Source: Martinezella rhizogenes (lineage in GTDB: Bacteria > Pseudomonadota > Alphaproteobacteria > Rhizobiales > Rhizobiaceae). Taken from it: DNA of 64,000 nucleotides. This document shows positions 17,759 to 25,577 of this stretch, in pieces (position 1 is the first letter of the stretch; each line of letters starts with the position of its first letter). The notes under the pieces are model-generated. The model was given only the letters and a program-made list of their open reading frames with translations, searched no databases and was not told where the DNA came from. A program made the translations under genes and the position numbers. Location: contig NZ_JUHG01000011.1 of assembly GCF_000799715.1 (NCBI RefSeq), positions 1,364,001 to 1,428,000 on the forward strand, given 5' to 3'.

Positions 17759-20364
17759 TTCCTCACGACCCCCTTAAGTCCGCCCCCGATGAGGAATGTG
17801 GCATCCATCAACGCGATCATTGGACTGACACCTCCCGAAACGGCCAGATAGCGTGGCTGCCAGTCGGGATGAAACTTGGATTTGAAGGCACGAAGCCCTT
17901 TGAAATTGTAATAGCGTTCGCCATGCTCGAACACGGTCCCCCCGACCCTGTCCCAAACCGGCGCGGATTCCCGTCTCGACATGCCCGACAGCGGCGCCAT
18001 GCCTAGATTGAAGCGCTGGAAACCCTGCTCCTTCAGATATTCGAGGATCTGCACGAACAGAAAATCCATCGATCCCTTCGGGGCATCAGGCGAAAAGCGC
18101 ATTAGGTCGACAGAGCCCTCCTCCCTGGTCTCCGTCATCAGGATATTAGCGAAAGCGACGATCTTATCATCCTTTTTCAGCACGCCAATCGGTTGCGACG
18201 CCACATAATCGGGATCGAAGGCACCCAGCGAAAAGCCTTTTTCCTTGGCGTTATGATCGGCAAGCCACGATTCCGAAACCTCGGCAAGCTGATCCATGAT
18301 GTCGGGCACATGCTGCGGCGCGATAACGGCAAATTCTAGTCCGTCGCGCACCGCGCGGCTCGCAGTTTGGCGAAGATTGGCCCATTTGCCGCCCTTCAGC
18401 TCGAAATTGGTGAGGTTGACCACCGCCAGCTCGCCGAGCTTGAAGGCGCGCAAACCAGCATCGGCGCAATAGGACAGAAGCGCCGGCGATATCTGATAGA
18501 AGACCGAGCGGCAGCCCGCCGCGCGGGCGGTTTCGACGAAGCGCCAGACAAGCTCAGGCAGCGCGTGCTTGGGGCCGATCGGATCGAACAGCGCGATCCA
18601 CGAGCGGCCCTGCTTGCCGTACATGATGAAGGCGTCGCCCTTTTCCGAGAACATGATGCTCTTGTCGCCCATGCGCACCAGATTGGCGTCGGCGATGCCT
18701 TGGTCGCGGACGATCTCGACAGCCCGCTCCACCGCATCTTCGGAAACCGGCTCCAGGCGTGGCGTCGCCGGCCGCAACAGGCTGAAGATCGCGATCGCCG
18801 ACGAGACGATGGAAATGCCGAGCACGGCGCGAAGCCCGCGCGGCGCCTCACCGGTGAATTCGAACTCCCACCAGAGCTGGTTGCTGTATTCCACATCGCG
18901 ATAGACGAAAAACAGAATGACGATGGCGCCGATGCAGATCACCGCGATTGCCGTCAGCCACCCGGCCGTCAGGGCTTGGTTGAACAGCGATGCCCGTCGG
19001 GTGAAGAGTTGACGGCTGACGACGAGACTGAAAATGAGAAAGGCAAGCAGCCCGGCCTCGACAATGGCGATGGCTTTCAGCAAGGATAGCAGCAGCGCTA
19101 GAACAGCCGAGAAGATCGAGACCCACCAGGCGCCGTCGAGACGCTGGCCAAGGCCGCGAGCGGCAACGATCATCGCCAGCCCAAGAAGGCTGGAAAGGAA
19201 ATGTGCTCCTTCGACGACGGGTAACGCCAGGTGATCGCGGAGGAATTCGAGATTCTGATCGGGCGTCGGCGTCACGCTCGAGAACACCAGCATTATCCCG
19301 AGCAACAGCGCAAAAGTCGACAGCAATTGCGGCATTAGCCGTCCGCCAATGCGGCGCATGCTGGAGGCGGCCGGATGATCGACGAAGCGACGCAGTTCGG
19401 CCACCGAAACGGCCAGGATGGCGATCACCAGCGGAATAACGTTGTAGATGACGCGGTAGAGAACCAGCGAACCCAGAACCGCGTCGGCATTCACCGAGCT
19501 GCCGAGCCAGGCGATGATGATCGTCTCGAACACGCCGAAGCCGGCCGGAACATGGCTCAGTACGCCGAGGCCGACAGCGATGGCATAGATGGCAAGGAAA
19601 CCCGGCCAGCCGATGGCTGTGTCCGGCAGCAGCACATAGAGCACCGAGGCCGAGGCGGCGATATCGAAGGCGGTCACCAGGAATTGCCGAGACCAGGTGC
19701 GCGAATCCGGCAGGCGAACGGCGATCGGCCCGATCTGCACCTCGCGGCCGTTGCGGCCGATGACGATCACGACGGCAAGCGCTGCGAGAATGGCGCCGGC
19801 GATCAGCCGCAGCCACAGGCCGTCGACATTGATCAGCGGGCCGATTTCATCGGCGATGACCAGCAGCGCGATGGCGCCGACGGCAGCGAGGCCAAGACCG
19901 AAGGCCAGCGTGACGAAGGCAATGACGCGGGTAATGTCATCGGGCGACAATCCCAGCCTTGAATAGGCGCGATAGCGGATGGCGCCGGCGCTGAGCGCGC
20001 CGAAACCGGCCGTGTTACCGACAGCATAGGCGCTGAAAGATGTCAGCGCCACATGCGGAAACGGCAGGCGCTTGCCGATATAGTCCAGCGCGTTCTGGTC
20101 GTAGAAGATCAGCGAAGCGAAGCTGAGGCCCGTAAAAAACAGGGCAAGCAGGATGGAGGAGAACTTTGTCGTCTCCAATGCGTGCACAACGTCGTCATAG
20201 CGGACTTCGTTCGTGAGATCGAAGATCGCATAGGCGGCGATACAGAACACGGCGACGGTGAGGATGGCGACGATCAGCGTGCGGTTGCTGTTTAAAAAGC
20301 CGCTTATGCCGCCGCGCTCCTTCAGTTCCTCATCGGCTTTTTCCAGATCGATTGGGGTCGACAT
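17755..20364 (-). CDS. lpiA: Lysyl-phosphatidylglycerol synthase/flippase LpiA (MprF)
   Basis: The 869-aa protein has a long N-terminal region with about a dozen membrane helices (flippase part, residues about 25-540). A cytoplasmic C-terminal DUF2156/GNAT-like lysyl-transferase domain follows (about 545-860), with FSEKGDAFIMYGKQGRSWIALFDPIG and FNLGMAPLSGM segments. It transfers lysine from Lys-tRNA to phosphatidylglycerol and flips the product, lowering surface charge; LpiA is acid-induced in rhizobia. Length matches R. tropici LpiA. It is transcribed with acvB, and a terminator-like hairpin lies upstream at 20601-20637. Confidence 0.94.
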   Translation of the reverse strand: MSTPIDLEKADEELKERGGISGFLNSNRTLIVAILTVAVFCIAAYAIFDLTNEVRYDDVVHALETTKFSSILLALFFTGLSFASLIFYDQNALDYIGKRLPFPHVALTSFSAYAVGNTAGFGALSAGAIRYRAYSRLGLSPDDITRVIAFVTLAFGLGLAAVGAIALLVIADEIGPLINVDGLWLRLIAGAILAALAVVIVIGRNGREVQIGPIAVRLPDSRTWSRQFLVTAFDIAASASVLYVLLPDTAIGWPGFLAIYAIAVGLGVLSHVPAGFGVFETIIIAWLGSSVNADAVLGSLVLYRVIYNVIPLVIAILAVSVAELRRFVDHPAASSMRRIGGRLMPQLLSTFALLLGIMLVFSSVTPTPDQNLEFLRDHLALPVVEGAHFLSSLLGLAMIVAARGLGQRLDGAWWVSIFSAVLALLLSLLKAIAIVEAGLLAFLIFSLVVSRQLFTRRASLFNQALTAGWLTAIAVICIGAIVILFFVYRDVEYSNQLWWEFEFTGEAPRGLRAVLGISIVSSAIAIFSLLRPATPRLEPVSEDAVERAVEIVRDQGIADANLVRMGDKSIMFSEKGDAFIMYGKQGRSWIALFDPIGPKHALPELVWRFVETARAAGCRSVFYQISPALLSYCADAGLRAFKLGELAVVNLTNFELKGGKWANLRQTASRAVRDGLEFAVIAPQHVPDIMDQLAEVSESWLADHNAKEKGFSLGAFDPDYVASQPIGVLKKDDKIVAFANILMTETREEGSVDLMRFSPDAPKGSMDFLFVQILEYLKEQGFQRFNLGMAPLSGMSRRESAPVWDRVGGTVFEHGERYYNFKGLRAFKSKFHPDWQPRYLAVSGGVSPMIALMDATFLIGGGLKGVVRK

Positions 20365-20721
20365 GCTCTACCTGTTTGAATTGGCTTTCGCCGGTCCCGT
20401 TTGCTCGGATGTGCAGTAACGCTAATATTGCATCTTTATGGTGTCGCCTGCACGTCTGTCCACGGGCTCTTTTTCTCGAGCGTTCCCATGTTTCTGAATT
20501 TGGGCAATTTTGGCGCAGGCCGCGTTCCTCTAGCAATGAATCGGTTATTATTAAAAGGAATTTGTCATTCACCCGGAATTTGAGCTTATCCACACAGAAA
20601 AGTGAACTGCATCGCCCGCAAGCGAATGCAGTTCACTATCAGAACATTCAGGCGGGTCATATTCCCTCGACAGGCGCCTGCGGACGCATATCACCGCACG
20701 GCGTGAGCTCGCCTGCCCTTC
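20365..20721. other. Intergenic region upstream of lpiA
   Basis: These 357 nt separate lpiA (start 20364) from the end of the SRPBCC gene (20722), all on the minus strand. It holds one strong hairpin (20601-20637) and otherwise presumably the lpiA promoter and leader. I see no clear gene and no acid-response motif I can name. Confidence 0.5.
20601..20637 (-). terminator. Strong hairpin terminator after the SRPBCC gene
   Basis: AGTGAACTGCAT (20601-20612) pairs with ATGCAGTTCACT (20626-20637), and CGC/GCG extends the stem past a bulge. Read on the minus strand it is followed by TTTTCTG, so it fits an intrinsic terminator separating the SRPBCC transcript from lpiA. Confidence 0.75.
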
Positions 20722-21204
20722 TCAGCGATCAGGTGCCTCGGCGGGCACACCGCGCATTTCGCTCAGGAAGAACCCTTCCCGCAGATTGATGCCATATTCG
20801 ACGAAGGCCTTCATGCAGCAGAGCATCTGGGTCCAGCCTTCGCAATTGAGGTAAGTGCCGCGACGGCCGGCGGCATCCTCACGCCACCCGGATTCCGCGA
20901 TCGTCACCAGGGTACCTCCATCATCGAGCGCTTCGAACATCATCTCCACCTTGGTCCTATAGCGTGCGCCCTCCTCATCGACGCCACCGTCCCAGTGAAA
21001 GACGATGCGACGATTGGGCTCGATCTCGTTCACCTCGACCGGCGCTTTCTCCCACCAAATGACGGTCGTCCCCGCCACGAGCGGCGCGCTGGCGCCGCCG
21101 ACAGTGGTGAAATAGCCCGAAAGCTTCCGCGGATTGACGACCGCGTCGAAGACTTCCTCGACCTTGCGGCCGATGCGGCCTGAAATACGGATATCCAACG
21201 TCAT
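20722..21204 (-). CDS. SRPBCC (AHSA1-like) domain protein
   Basis: The 160-aa protein has the START/AHSA1 pattern: ISGRIGRKVEEVFDAVVNPRKLSGYFT at the N-terminus, central strands with VNEIEPNRRIVFHW, and the C-terminal helix EGWTQMLCCMKAFVEYG. Such proteins bind hydrophobic ligands or stress-related partners. The ATG at 21204 follows GAGGAGGAG; an upstream start at 21243 would skip it. It diverges from an ArsR-family repressor gene with a palindromic operator between them, a common regulator-target pair. Confidence 0.85.
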   Translation of the reverse strand: MTLDIRISGRIGRKVEEVFDAVVNPRKLSGYFTTVGGASAPLVAGTTVIWWEKAPVEVNEIEPNRRIVFHWDGGVDEEGARYRTKVEMMFEALDDGGTLVTIAESGWREDAAGRRGTYLNCEGWTQMLCCMKAFVEYGINLREGFFLSEMRGVPAEAPDR

Positions 21205-21260
21205 GGCTTCTCCTCCTCTTTCCGATCGTCGCTGTTTCTCCATTGCGATCGATCACCATT

Positions 21261-21280
21261 ATGTTATAAAATTATAACAT
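21261..21280. promoter_or_regulatory. Palindromic operator of the ArsR regulator
   Basis: Two 10-bp arms (ATGTTATAAA / ATTATAACAT) form a nearly perfect palindrome lying between the divergent genes. It overlaps the probable -10 of the ArsR gene (TATAAA, 21265-21270; -35 TTGCGA, 21243-21248) and its first two start-codon bases. Binding of a dimeric ArsR protein here would repress both genes. Confidence 0.7.
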
Positions 21281-21602
21281 GTCAAGCGAATCAGACAGCG
21301 ACCTCATTTTCAAGGCCCTAGCGCACCGCCGCCGGCGCGAAATCCTCGATATTCTCAAGGACGCGCCGAGAACCACGGGCATGCTCTGCGAGACGTTCCC
21401 GGATATGGACCGGTGTACGGTGATGCAGCATCTGAAGGTGCTGGAGGAAGCCGAGCTGGTGATCGCCAAAAAAGAGGGCCGCGAGCGTTGGAACCACCTG
21501 AACAGCCTGCCGATCAAGCAGATTCACGACCGCTGGATCAGCGCCTATGCCGGCCATGCCTTGTCGATTCTCGATAGGCTCAAGAGCGATCTCGAAGGCT
21601 GA
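21279..21602 (+). CDS. ArsR-family transcriptional regulator
   Basis: The 107-aa protein is a winged helix of the ArsR family: FKALAHRRRREILDILKDAPRTTGMLCETFPDMDRCTVMQHLKVLEEAELVIAKKEGRERW. No metal-binding CxC motif is seen, as in the subgroup paired with SRPBCC genes. There is no ribosome-binding site before ATG 21279, and the -10 hexamer ends 8 nt upstream, so the mRNA is probably leaderless. The start codon lies within the palindromic operator. The divergent SRPBCC gene is the likely target. Confidence 0.88.
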   Translation: MSSESDSDLIFKALAHRRRREILDILKDAPRTTGMLCETFPDMDRCTVMQHLKVLEEAELVIAKKEGRERWNHLNSLPIKQIHDRWISAYAGHALSILDRLKSDLEG

Positions 21603-21614
21603 GATGATGAGGGT

Positions 21615-22493
21615 TCACGACGCCCCTGAATTGGCTATGCCGCTACGCCCCAGTAACACCCTAAGCTTCCCGCTAGTCCCGTCCTCGTCGAGCGGCGTGT
21701 AAACCACCAGCTTCATGTCGGGCCGGTCGATGACGGCAAGTGCGGTATATTCGAAACTCATCAGCCCACCCAAGGGATGGCGCAAGCGTTTATGGCCCGC
21801 CAGCGGCCGCAATACGTCCTGTCTCGGCCACCAGGCGCGAAACTCCGGGCTTGCCTGCGTCAAAGTGGCGATCAGCCGCTCGAAATCGGGATTGCCGGCA
21901 TAGCGCGCGCTATCGGCGCGGAACATGGCGAGCGAGTTCGCCGCCACGATCTCCCAATCGACCAGCAGCTGCCGGTGCGCGGGATCGGTGAACACCCGAT
22001 GGATGGTGTTGCGCGCATCGCCCTGCAGCAGGCCATAATCGCCGAAAAGCGCGACGGCGGCCGCATTCCAGGCAAGCACATCCCAGCGGCGGCCAAGGAC
22101 ATAGGCCGGCTGGCCGGTGAGGCTCGCAAGCATGCGCCGCAGCGCGTCCGGCACATCCTCCGGCCCATGTATCGGAAGTTCCGTCGACGGCCGATCGCTC
22201 AAGGTAAAGAGATGCCGCCGTTCGGCCGGATCGAGCTGGAGGGCATCGGCGAGCGCCGACAGCACTTCCACCGAGGCGCGCACGTCGCGTCCCTGCTCCA
22301 GCCATGTGTACCATGTGGTGCCGACACCGGCGAGAAGCGCCACTTCCTCGCGCCTGAGCCCCGGCGTCCGCCGGCGAAATCCGTCTGGAAGACCGACGCT
22401 TGCTGGCGTCAGCTTCTCCCGACGGGAGCGCAGGAAAGCTCCGAATTCACGACGCCGGGCGTCCAGAATGGTTTGGTTCTGGCTGATGGTCAT
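21615..22493 (-). CDS. XRE-type regulator with MmyB-like ligand domain
   Basis: The 292-aa protein has an N-terminal helix-turn-helix (GFRRRTPGLRREEVALLAGVGTTWYTWLEQGRDVRASVEVLSALADAL, about 38-87). A PAS-like MmyB ligand-binding domain follows (WDVLAWNAAAVALFGDYG, then FRADSARYAGNPDFERLIATL and HPLGGLMSFEYTAL). It diverges from an SDR gene 101 nt away; this pairing with an oxidoreductase is common, and the regulator probably controls it. Ligand unknown. Confidence 0.9.
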   Translation of the reverse strand: MTISQNQTILDARRREFGAFLRSRREKLTPASVGLPDGFRRRTPGLRREEVALLAGVGTTWYTWLEQGRDVRASVEVLSALADALQLDPAERRHLFTLSDRPSTELPIHGPEDVPDALRRMLASLTGQPAYVLGRRWDVLAWNAAAVALFGDYGLLQGDARNTIHRVFTDPAHRQLLVDWEIVAANSLAMFRADSARYAGNPDFERLIATLTQASPEFRAWWPRQDVLRPLAGHKRLRHPLGGLMSFEYTALAVIDRPDMKLVVYTPLDEDGTSGKLRVLLGRSGIANSGAS

Positions 22494-22594
22494 GGCTCAT
22501 CATAGCAGGATAAATACTAGGATAAAGTCAGAACTGTTTGCCGCTTCCGCAAACTGCCAAATATCGTTCAAGAGACGAGATAGAGGCGATTGCG

Positions 22595-23413
22595 ATGGAC
22601 ATGAGCAACAAGACGATCCTGATCACCGGCTCGACCGACGGCGTCGGCCGCCGGGTTGCCGAGAGGCTCGCGGTGGCGGGCGGCGAGGTGCTGGTGCACG
22701 GCCGCGACCGGGCGCGCGCCGAAAGCCTGCTTGCCGGCATTGATGAAGCAGGCGGGAAAGCCGCCTTCTACCCCTCCGATTTTTCATCGCTGGACGAGGT
22801 TCGCGCGCTCGCAGACGCCATCGAGCGCGATTACAATCGCCTCGACATTCTGATCAACAATGCCGGCATCGGCACGGGCGACGGCGGCGCCGGGCGCCAG
22901 GTAAGCCGCGACGGGCACGAATTGCGCTTCGCGGTGAACTACCTTGCCGGGTTCCTGCTGACGCGCCGGCTGCTGCCGCTGTTGAAGGCGAGCGGCCCGG
23001 CCCGCATTGTCAATGTTTCCTCCGTCGGCCAGCAACCCATCGACTTCTCGGATGTCATGCTGACACGCGGCTATAGCGGCGTGCGCGCTTATTGCCAGAG
23101 CAAACTGGCGCAAATCATGTTTACCTTCGATCTCGCCGAGGAACTGGCCGGCTCCAGCGTTACCGCCAATTGCCTGCATCCCGCGACCTACATGAACACC
23201 ACCATGGTCCGCCAGGCCGGCGTTGCGCCGATGAGCACCGTCGACCAGGGCGCCGACGCCATCCTCAATCTGGCCGTGGGTGCCGATCTCGAGGGAAGCA
23301 CCGGCCTTTACTACAACGCGCGACACCCTTCCCGCGCCAATGCGCAGGCCTATGACGCGACCGCGCGTCAGCGCCTTCGCCTCCTCAGCCAGGACCTTAC
23401 TGGCCTCAGCTGA
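22595..23413 (+). CDS. SDR-family oxidoreductase
   Basis: The 272-aa protein is a classical/retinol-dehydrogenase-like SDR: TGSTDGVGRRVAERL cofactor motif (about 11-25), NNAG (about 86-89), the catalytic Ser in IVNVSSVG, and YCQSK with Tyr/Lys. It is NAD(P)-dependent; the substrate is unknown. ATG 22595 (MDMSNKTILITG) follows GATAGAGGCG. It diverges from the MmyB-type regulator and lies 47 nt before a second SDR gene on the same strand. Confidence 0.87.
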   Translation: MDMSNKTILITGSTDGVGRRVAERLAVAGGEVLVHGRDRARAESLLAGIDEAGGKAAFYPSDFSSLDEVRALADAIERDYNRLDILINNAGIGTGDGGAGRQVSRDGHELRFAVNYLAGFLLTRRLLPLLKASGPARIVNVSSVGQQPIDFSDVMLTRGYSGVRAYCQSKLAQIMFTFDLAEELAGSSVTANCLHPATYMNTTMVRQAGVAPMSTVDQGADAILNLAVGADLEGSTGLYYNARHPSRANAQAYDATARQRLRLLSQDLTGLS

Positions 23414-23460
23414 ACCCCTTCGGCAACTTCATCATTGTCAACTCAACAAGGAGACAGATC

Positions 23461-24177
23461 ATGTCATCCCAACATGCCGTCATCATCGGCGGCTCCTCCG
23501 GCATCGGCCTTGCGACCGCCGCCCATCTTCTCGAAAAGAGCTATCGGGTTACCATCACCGGCCGCGATGCGGCGAAGCTGCGGGCGGCGGCGAAAAGCCT
23601 CAACGGCGACGTCGCTACAATCATCATGGACGCGTCCGACCTCACAGAGCTTGCCAAGACCTTTGAAACCATAGGACCCCTCGACCATCTGGTTCTGGCG
23701 CTCGGCGGCGGCAATGGCGGCGGTCCCTTGGCCACCGTCGATCTGGCCGATCTTAGAAAAGGCTTCGAGCAAAAGACGATGGCGCATTTCGCCTGCGCGC
23801 AAGCCAGCCTCCCTTATCTCTCGAAAGCAGGCAGCATCACCTTCGTCTCCGCCGTCTCGGCGCAGGCGGCCATGCCGGGAACGGCGGGGCTCGGTGCCAT
23901 CAACGCGGCAATAGCCGCTCTCGCGCCAATCCTCGCGGTAGAACTCAAGCCGATACGAGTAAACTGCGTTTCGCCCGGCGTCGTGGACACCCCCTGGTGG
24001 GATTTCCTCGGTGAAGATCAGAAAGGTCCGACCTTTGCCGGCTTTGCCGCGCGCACGCCGGTCGGACGTGTCGGCCGCCCCGAAGACATCGCAGACGCCA
24101 TCAGCTTTCTGATCGGCAACGGCTTTATGAGCGGCCACACACTGATCTGCGACGGCGGCATCCGGCTCGGTGAATAA
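23461..24177 (+). CDS. SDR-fold protein lacking the catalytic Tyr/Lys
   Basis: The 238-aa protein has the SDR fold: IIGGSSGIGLATA (8-20), a Ser in ITFVSAVSAQAA, and the C-terminal VNCVSPGVVDTPWW. At the place of the YxxxK active site it reads GLGAINAAIAAL, so both catalytic residues are missing. It is therefore an atypical SDR, perhaps using other residues or binding cofactor without classical catalysis. GGAGACAG precedes the ATG. It is probably co-transcribed with the preceding SDR and ends at a clear terminator. Confidence 0.85.
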   Translation: MSSQHAVIIGGSSGIGLATAAHLLEKSYRVTITGRDAAKLRAAAKSLNGDVATIIMDASDLTELAKTFETIGPLDHLVLALGGGNGGGPLATVDLADLRKGFEQKTMAHFACAQASLPYLSKAGSITFVSAVSAQAAMPGTAGLGAINAAIAALAPILAVELKPIRVNCVSPGVVDTPWWDFLGEDQKGPTFAGFAARTPVGRVGRPEDIADAISFLIGNGFMSGHTLICDGGIRLGE

Positions 24178-24186
24178 TCCGCCACG

Positions 24187-24222
24187 CGCCATTGCCGGTC
24201 ATATCGGCAGTGGCGTTTTTTT
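24187..24222 (+). terminator. Intrinsic terminator after the second SDR gene
   Basis: An 11-bp stem (24187-24197 with 24205-24215) is followed by seven T residues, 10 nt after the SDR stop. Confidence 0.92.
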
Positions 24223-24249
24223 CGAATACGAGAGAAGAAAGAGCGATCC

Positions 24250-24398
24250 ACGACGACCGATGGAGTTTTACGATCCTGGGTGCCTACAAACGTAGGTGGG
24301 CGCCATATGTCCAAGCCCACGGGCCTGGCCAGGGACAGCTCCCTTTGGATCGAGTATGGCCCCAGGGATTGTGGTTCCTGTCGGGAAGCGCAGACCGC
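24250..24398 (-). ncRNA. ssrS: Probable 6S RNA
   Basis: This non-coding stretch lies directly downstream of zapA on the same strand, the conserved place of 6S RNA. Read on the minus strand it has a TATATA -10 at 24410-24405 and then about 150 nt of highly structured sequence. The structure includes complementary GGGGCCAU/AUGGCGCC segments, a CCUAC-GUUU-GUAGG hairpin and CGAUCC/GGAUCG pairing, as in the long rod of 6S RNA. 6S RNA mimics an open promoter and sequesters RNA polymerase in stationary phase. Ends are approximate; I judged the identity from context and fold, not from an alignment. Confidence 0.7.
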
Positions 24399-24471
24399 AT
24401 CCTCTATATAAAGAGGTTTGTCGCCTTGTACCAGTGGCTGCGATGCCCAGTCTGAGAAATAAACGAAAGTC

Positions 24472-24849
24472 TCAGGTCGGCTCAGCGCCCGGACGGGCCG
24501 TGAGCTTTTCTGTGATGCCGCGAATGCGGGTCGCAACCTCGTCGATGACGGTCGCCAGCGTCTCCTCGTTGCGGGTATTCGCCGCAAGTACGGTGTCACG
24601 GTTGCCGCGCAAGGTTTCGAGTTCGGCTTCGAGCGCCGTGATCCGCCGCGTCAGTTCCGACACTTCGTCCATGATCATGATGCCTGCCATCACGGTGACG
24701 CGCAGATCGCCGATTTCGCCGAACTGGCTCTTCAGATGCATGACATAGCGGTCGAAGCGGGTGGCGAGATCCGTCAGATGCGCTTCCTGGCCCTCTTCAC
24801 AGGCCATCCGGTAGGCTTTGCCGTCGATCGTTACCGTTACCTGCGCCAT
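24472..24849 (-). CDS. zapA: Cell division protein ZapA
   Basis: The 125-aa protein starts MAQVTVTIDGKAYRMACEEGQEAHLTDLATRFDRYV, the ZapA globular head. A coiled coil from about 55 to 95 (MDEVSELTRRITALEAELETLRGN) follows, with a disordered tail. ZapA bundles FtsZ protofilaments at the division ring. It lies 51 nt after the DUF4164 coiled-coil gene and upstream of the probable 6S RNA. Confidence 0.9.
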   Translation of the reverse strand: MAQVTVTIDGKAYRMACEEGQEAHLTDLATRFDRYVMHLKSQFGEIGDLRVTVMAGIMIMDEVSELTRRITALEAELETLRGNRDTVLAANTRNEETLATVIDEVATRIRGITEKLTARPGAEPT

Positions 24850-24900
24850 TCGACTTTCCGATCATTGCCGCTGAACGCGACAGCTGCGTCCCCAAGGGGA

Positions 24901-25176
24901 TCAGCGGTCGAGCACGGCTCTTATGGTTTCCATCGCCGTCACAAGCCGGCGCGACACTTCGCGATTGACTTCTTCGAGCCTGTTCGCTCGGAACTCCGCC
25001 TGGTCGAGTTCCTGGGCGAGACGCGAACGATCGGCATGCACCCGGCGAACTTCGCCCTCGACATCGCTTTGCGCGCGTTCGCGTTCAAACCGTCCATCGA
25101 CGGCGCTCTCCAAAGTCGAAAGCGCCTGGCGCAATTGAGTGAGCGCCGCATCCACCGTTTTGCCTGAGGGCTCCAT
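24901..25176 (-). CDS. DUF4164 coiled-coil protein
   Basis: The 91-aa protein is almost entirely heptad-like helix (VDAALTQLRQALSTLESAVDGRFERERAQSDVEGEVRRVHADRSRLAQELDQ). It matches the alphaproteobacterial DUF4164 family found next to zapA. ATG 25176 (MEPSGKTVD) is chosen after GAAAGGC; an upstream in-frame start at 25248 adds non-conserved residues. Position before zapA suggests a division role, but none is established. Confidence 0.8.
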   Translation of the reverse strand: MEPSGKTVDAALTQLRQALSTLESAVDGRFERERAQSDVEGEVRRVHADRSRLAQELDQAEFRANRLEEVNREVSRRLVTAMETIRAVLDR

Positions 25177-25577
25177 GCCTTTCGAGTCTCCGCGCAAGGC
25201 CCGAATCAGAATATCCGGCCACTTGTCTGATTTCCCAACAATATTCAACTCAGCAACTGTACGTCAATAAAGGCGGCCATGCGGCAGGTGGCCTAATCTG
25301 TGGATGACGGTCACCTTTGCAGCTTACACAGGCTTTGTCTTACCATTGTCGTCTTTTGTCAAAGTCAGCGGGCAAATGTCAAAAAAATGCCAAACCACCC
25401 CCGTATCGACCGGTGGATTTATTGACTTGCGCGCCCTAACTGCTATGTCTCAGCCGCCTGAGGCAGTGCTGAAAGTGGAGTTGGCAGACGCTTCTCCGCT
25501 TCGGCCGTCTTTAACCGGTGACCCTGCTTTTCAAGCGTGTGGCCATCCCCCCGAACCCGGAACACTGCGGAAAAACC
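25177..25577. other. DUF4164-tkt divergent intergenic region
   Basis: This 401-nt region carries the promoters of the divergent DUF4164 and tkt genes. A plausible tkt promoter is TTGACT (25422-25427), a 16-nt spacer and TATGTC (25444-25449), leaving a leader of about 120 nt. No gene is evident. Confidence 0.5.
25422..25449 (+). promoter_or_regulatory. Candidate sigma-70-type promoter of tkt
   Basis: -35 TTGACT and -10 TATGTC are 16 nt apart, upstream of the tkt start. The -10 is imperfect, so this is a tentative call. Confidence 0.4.
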
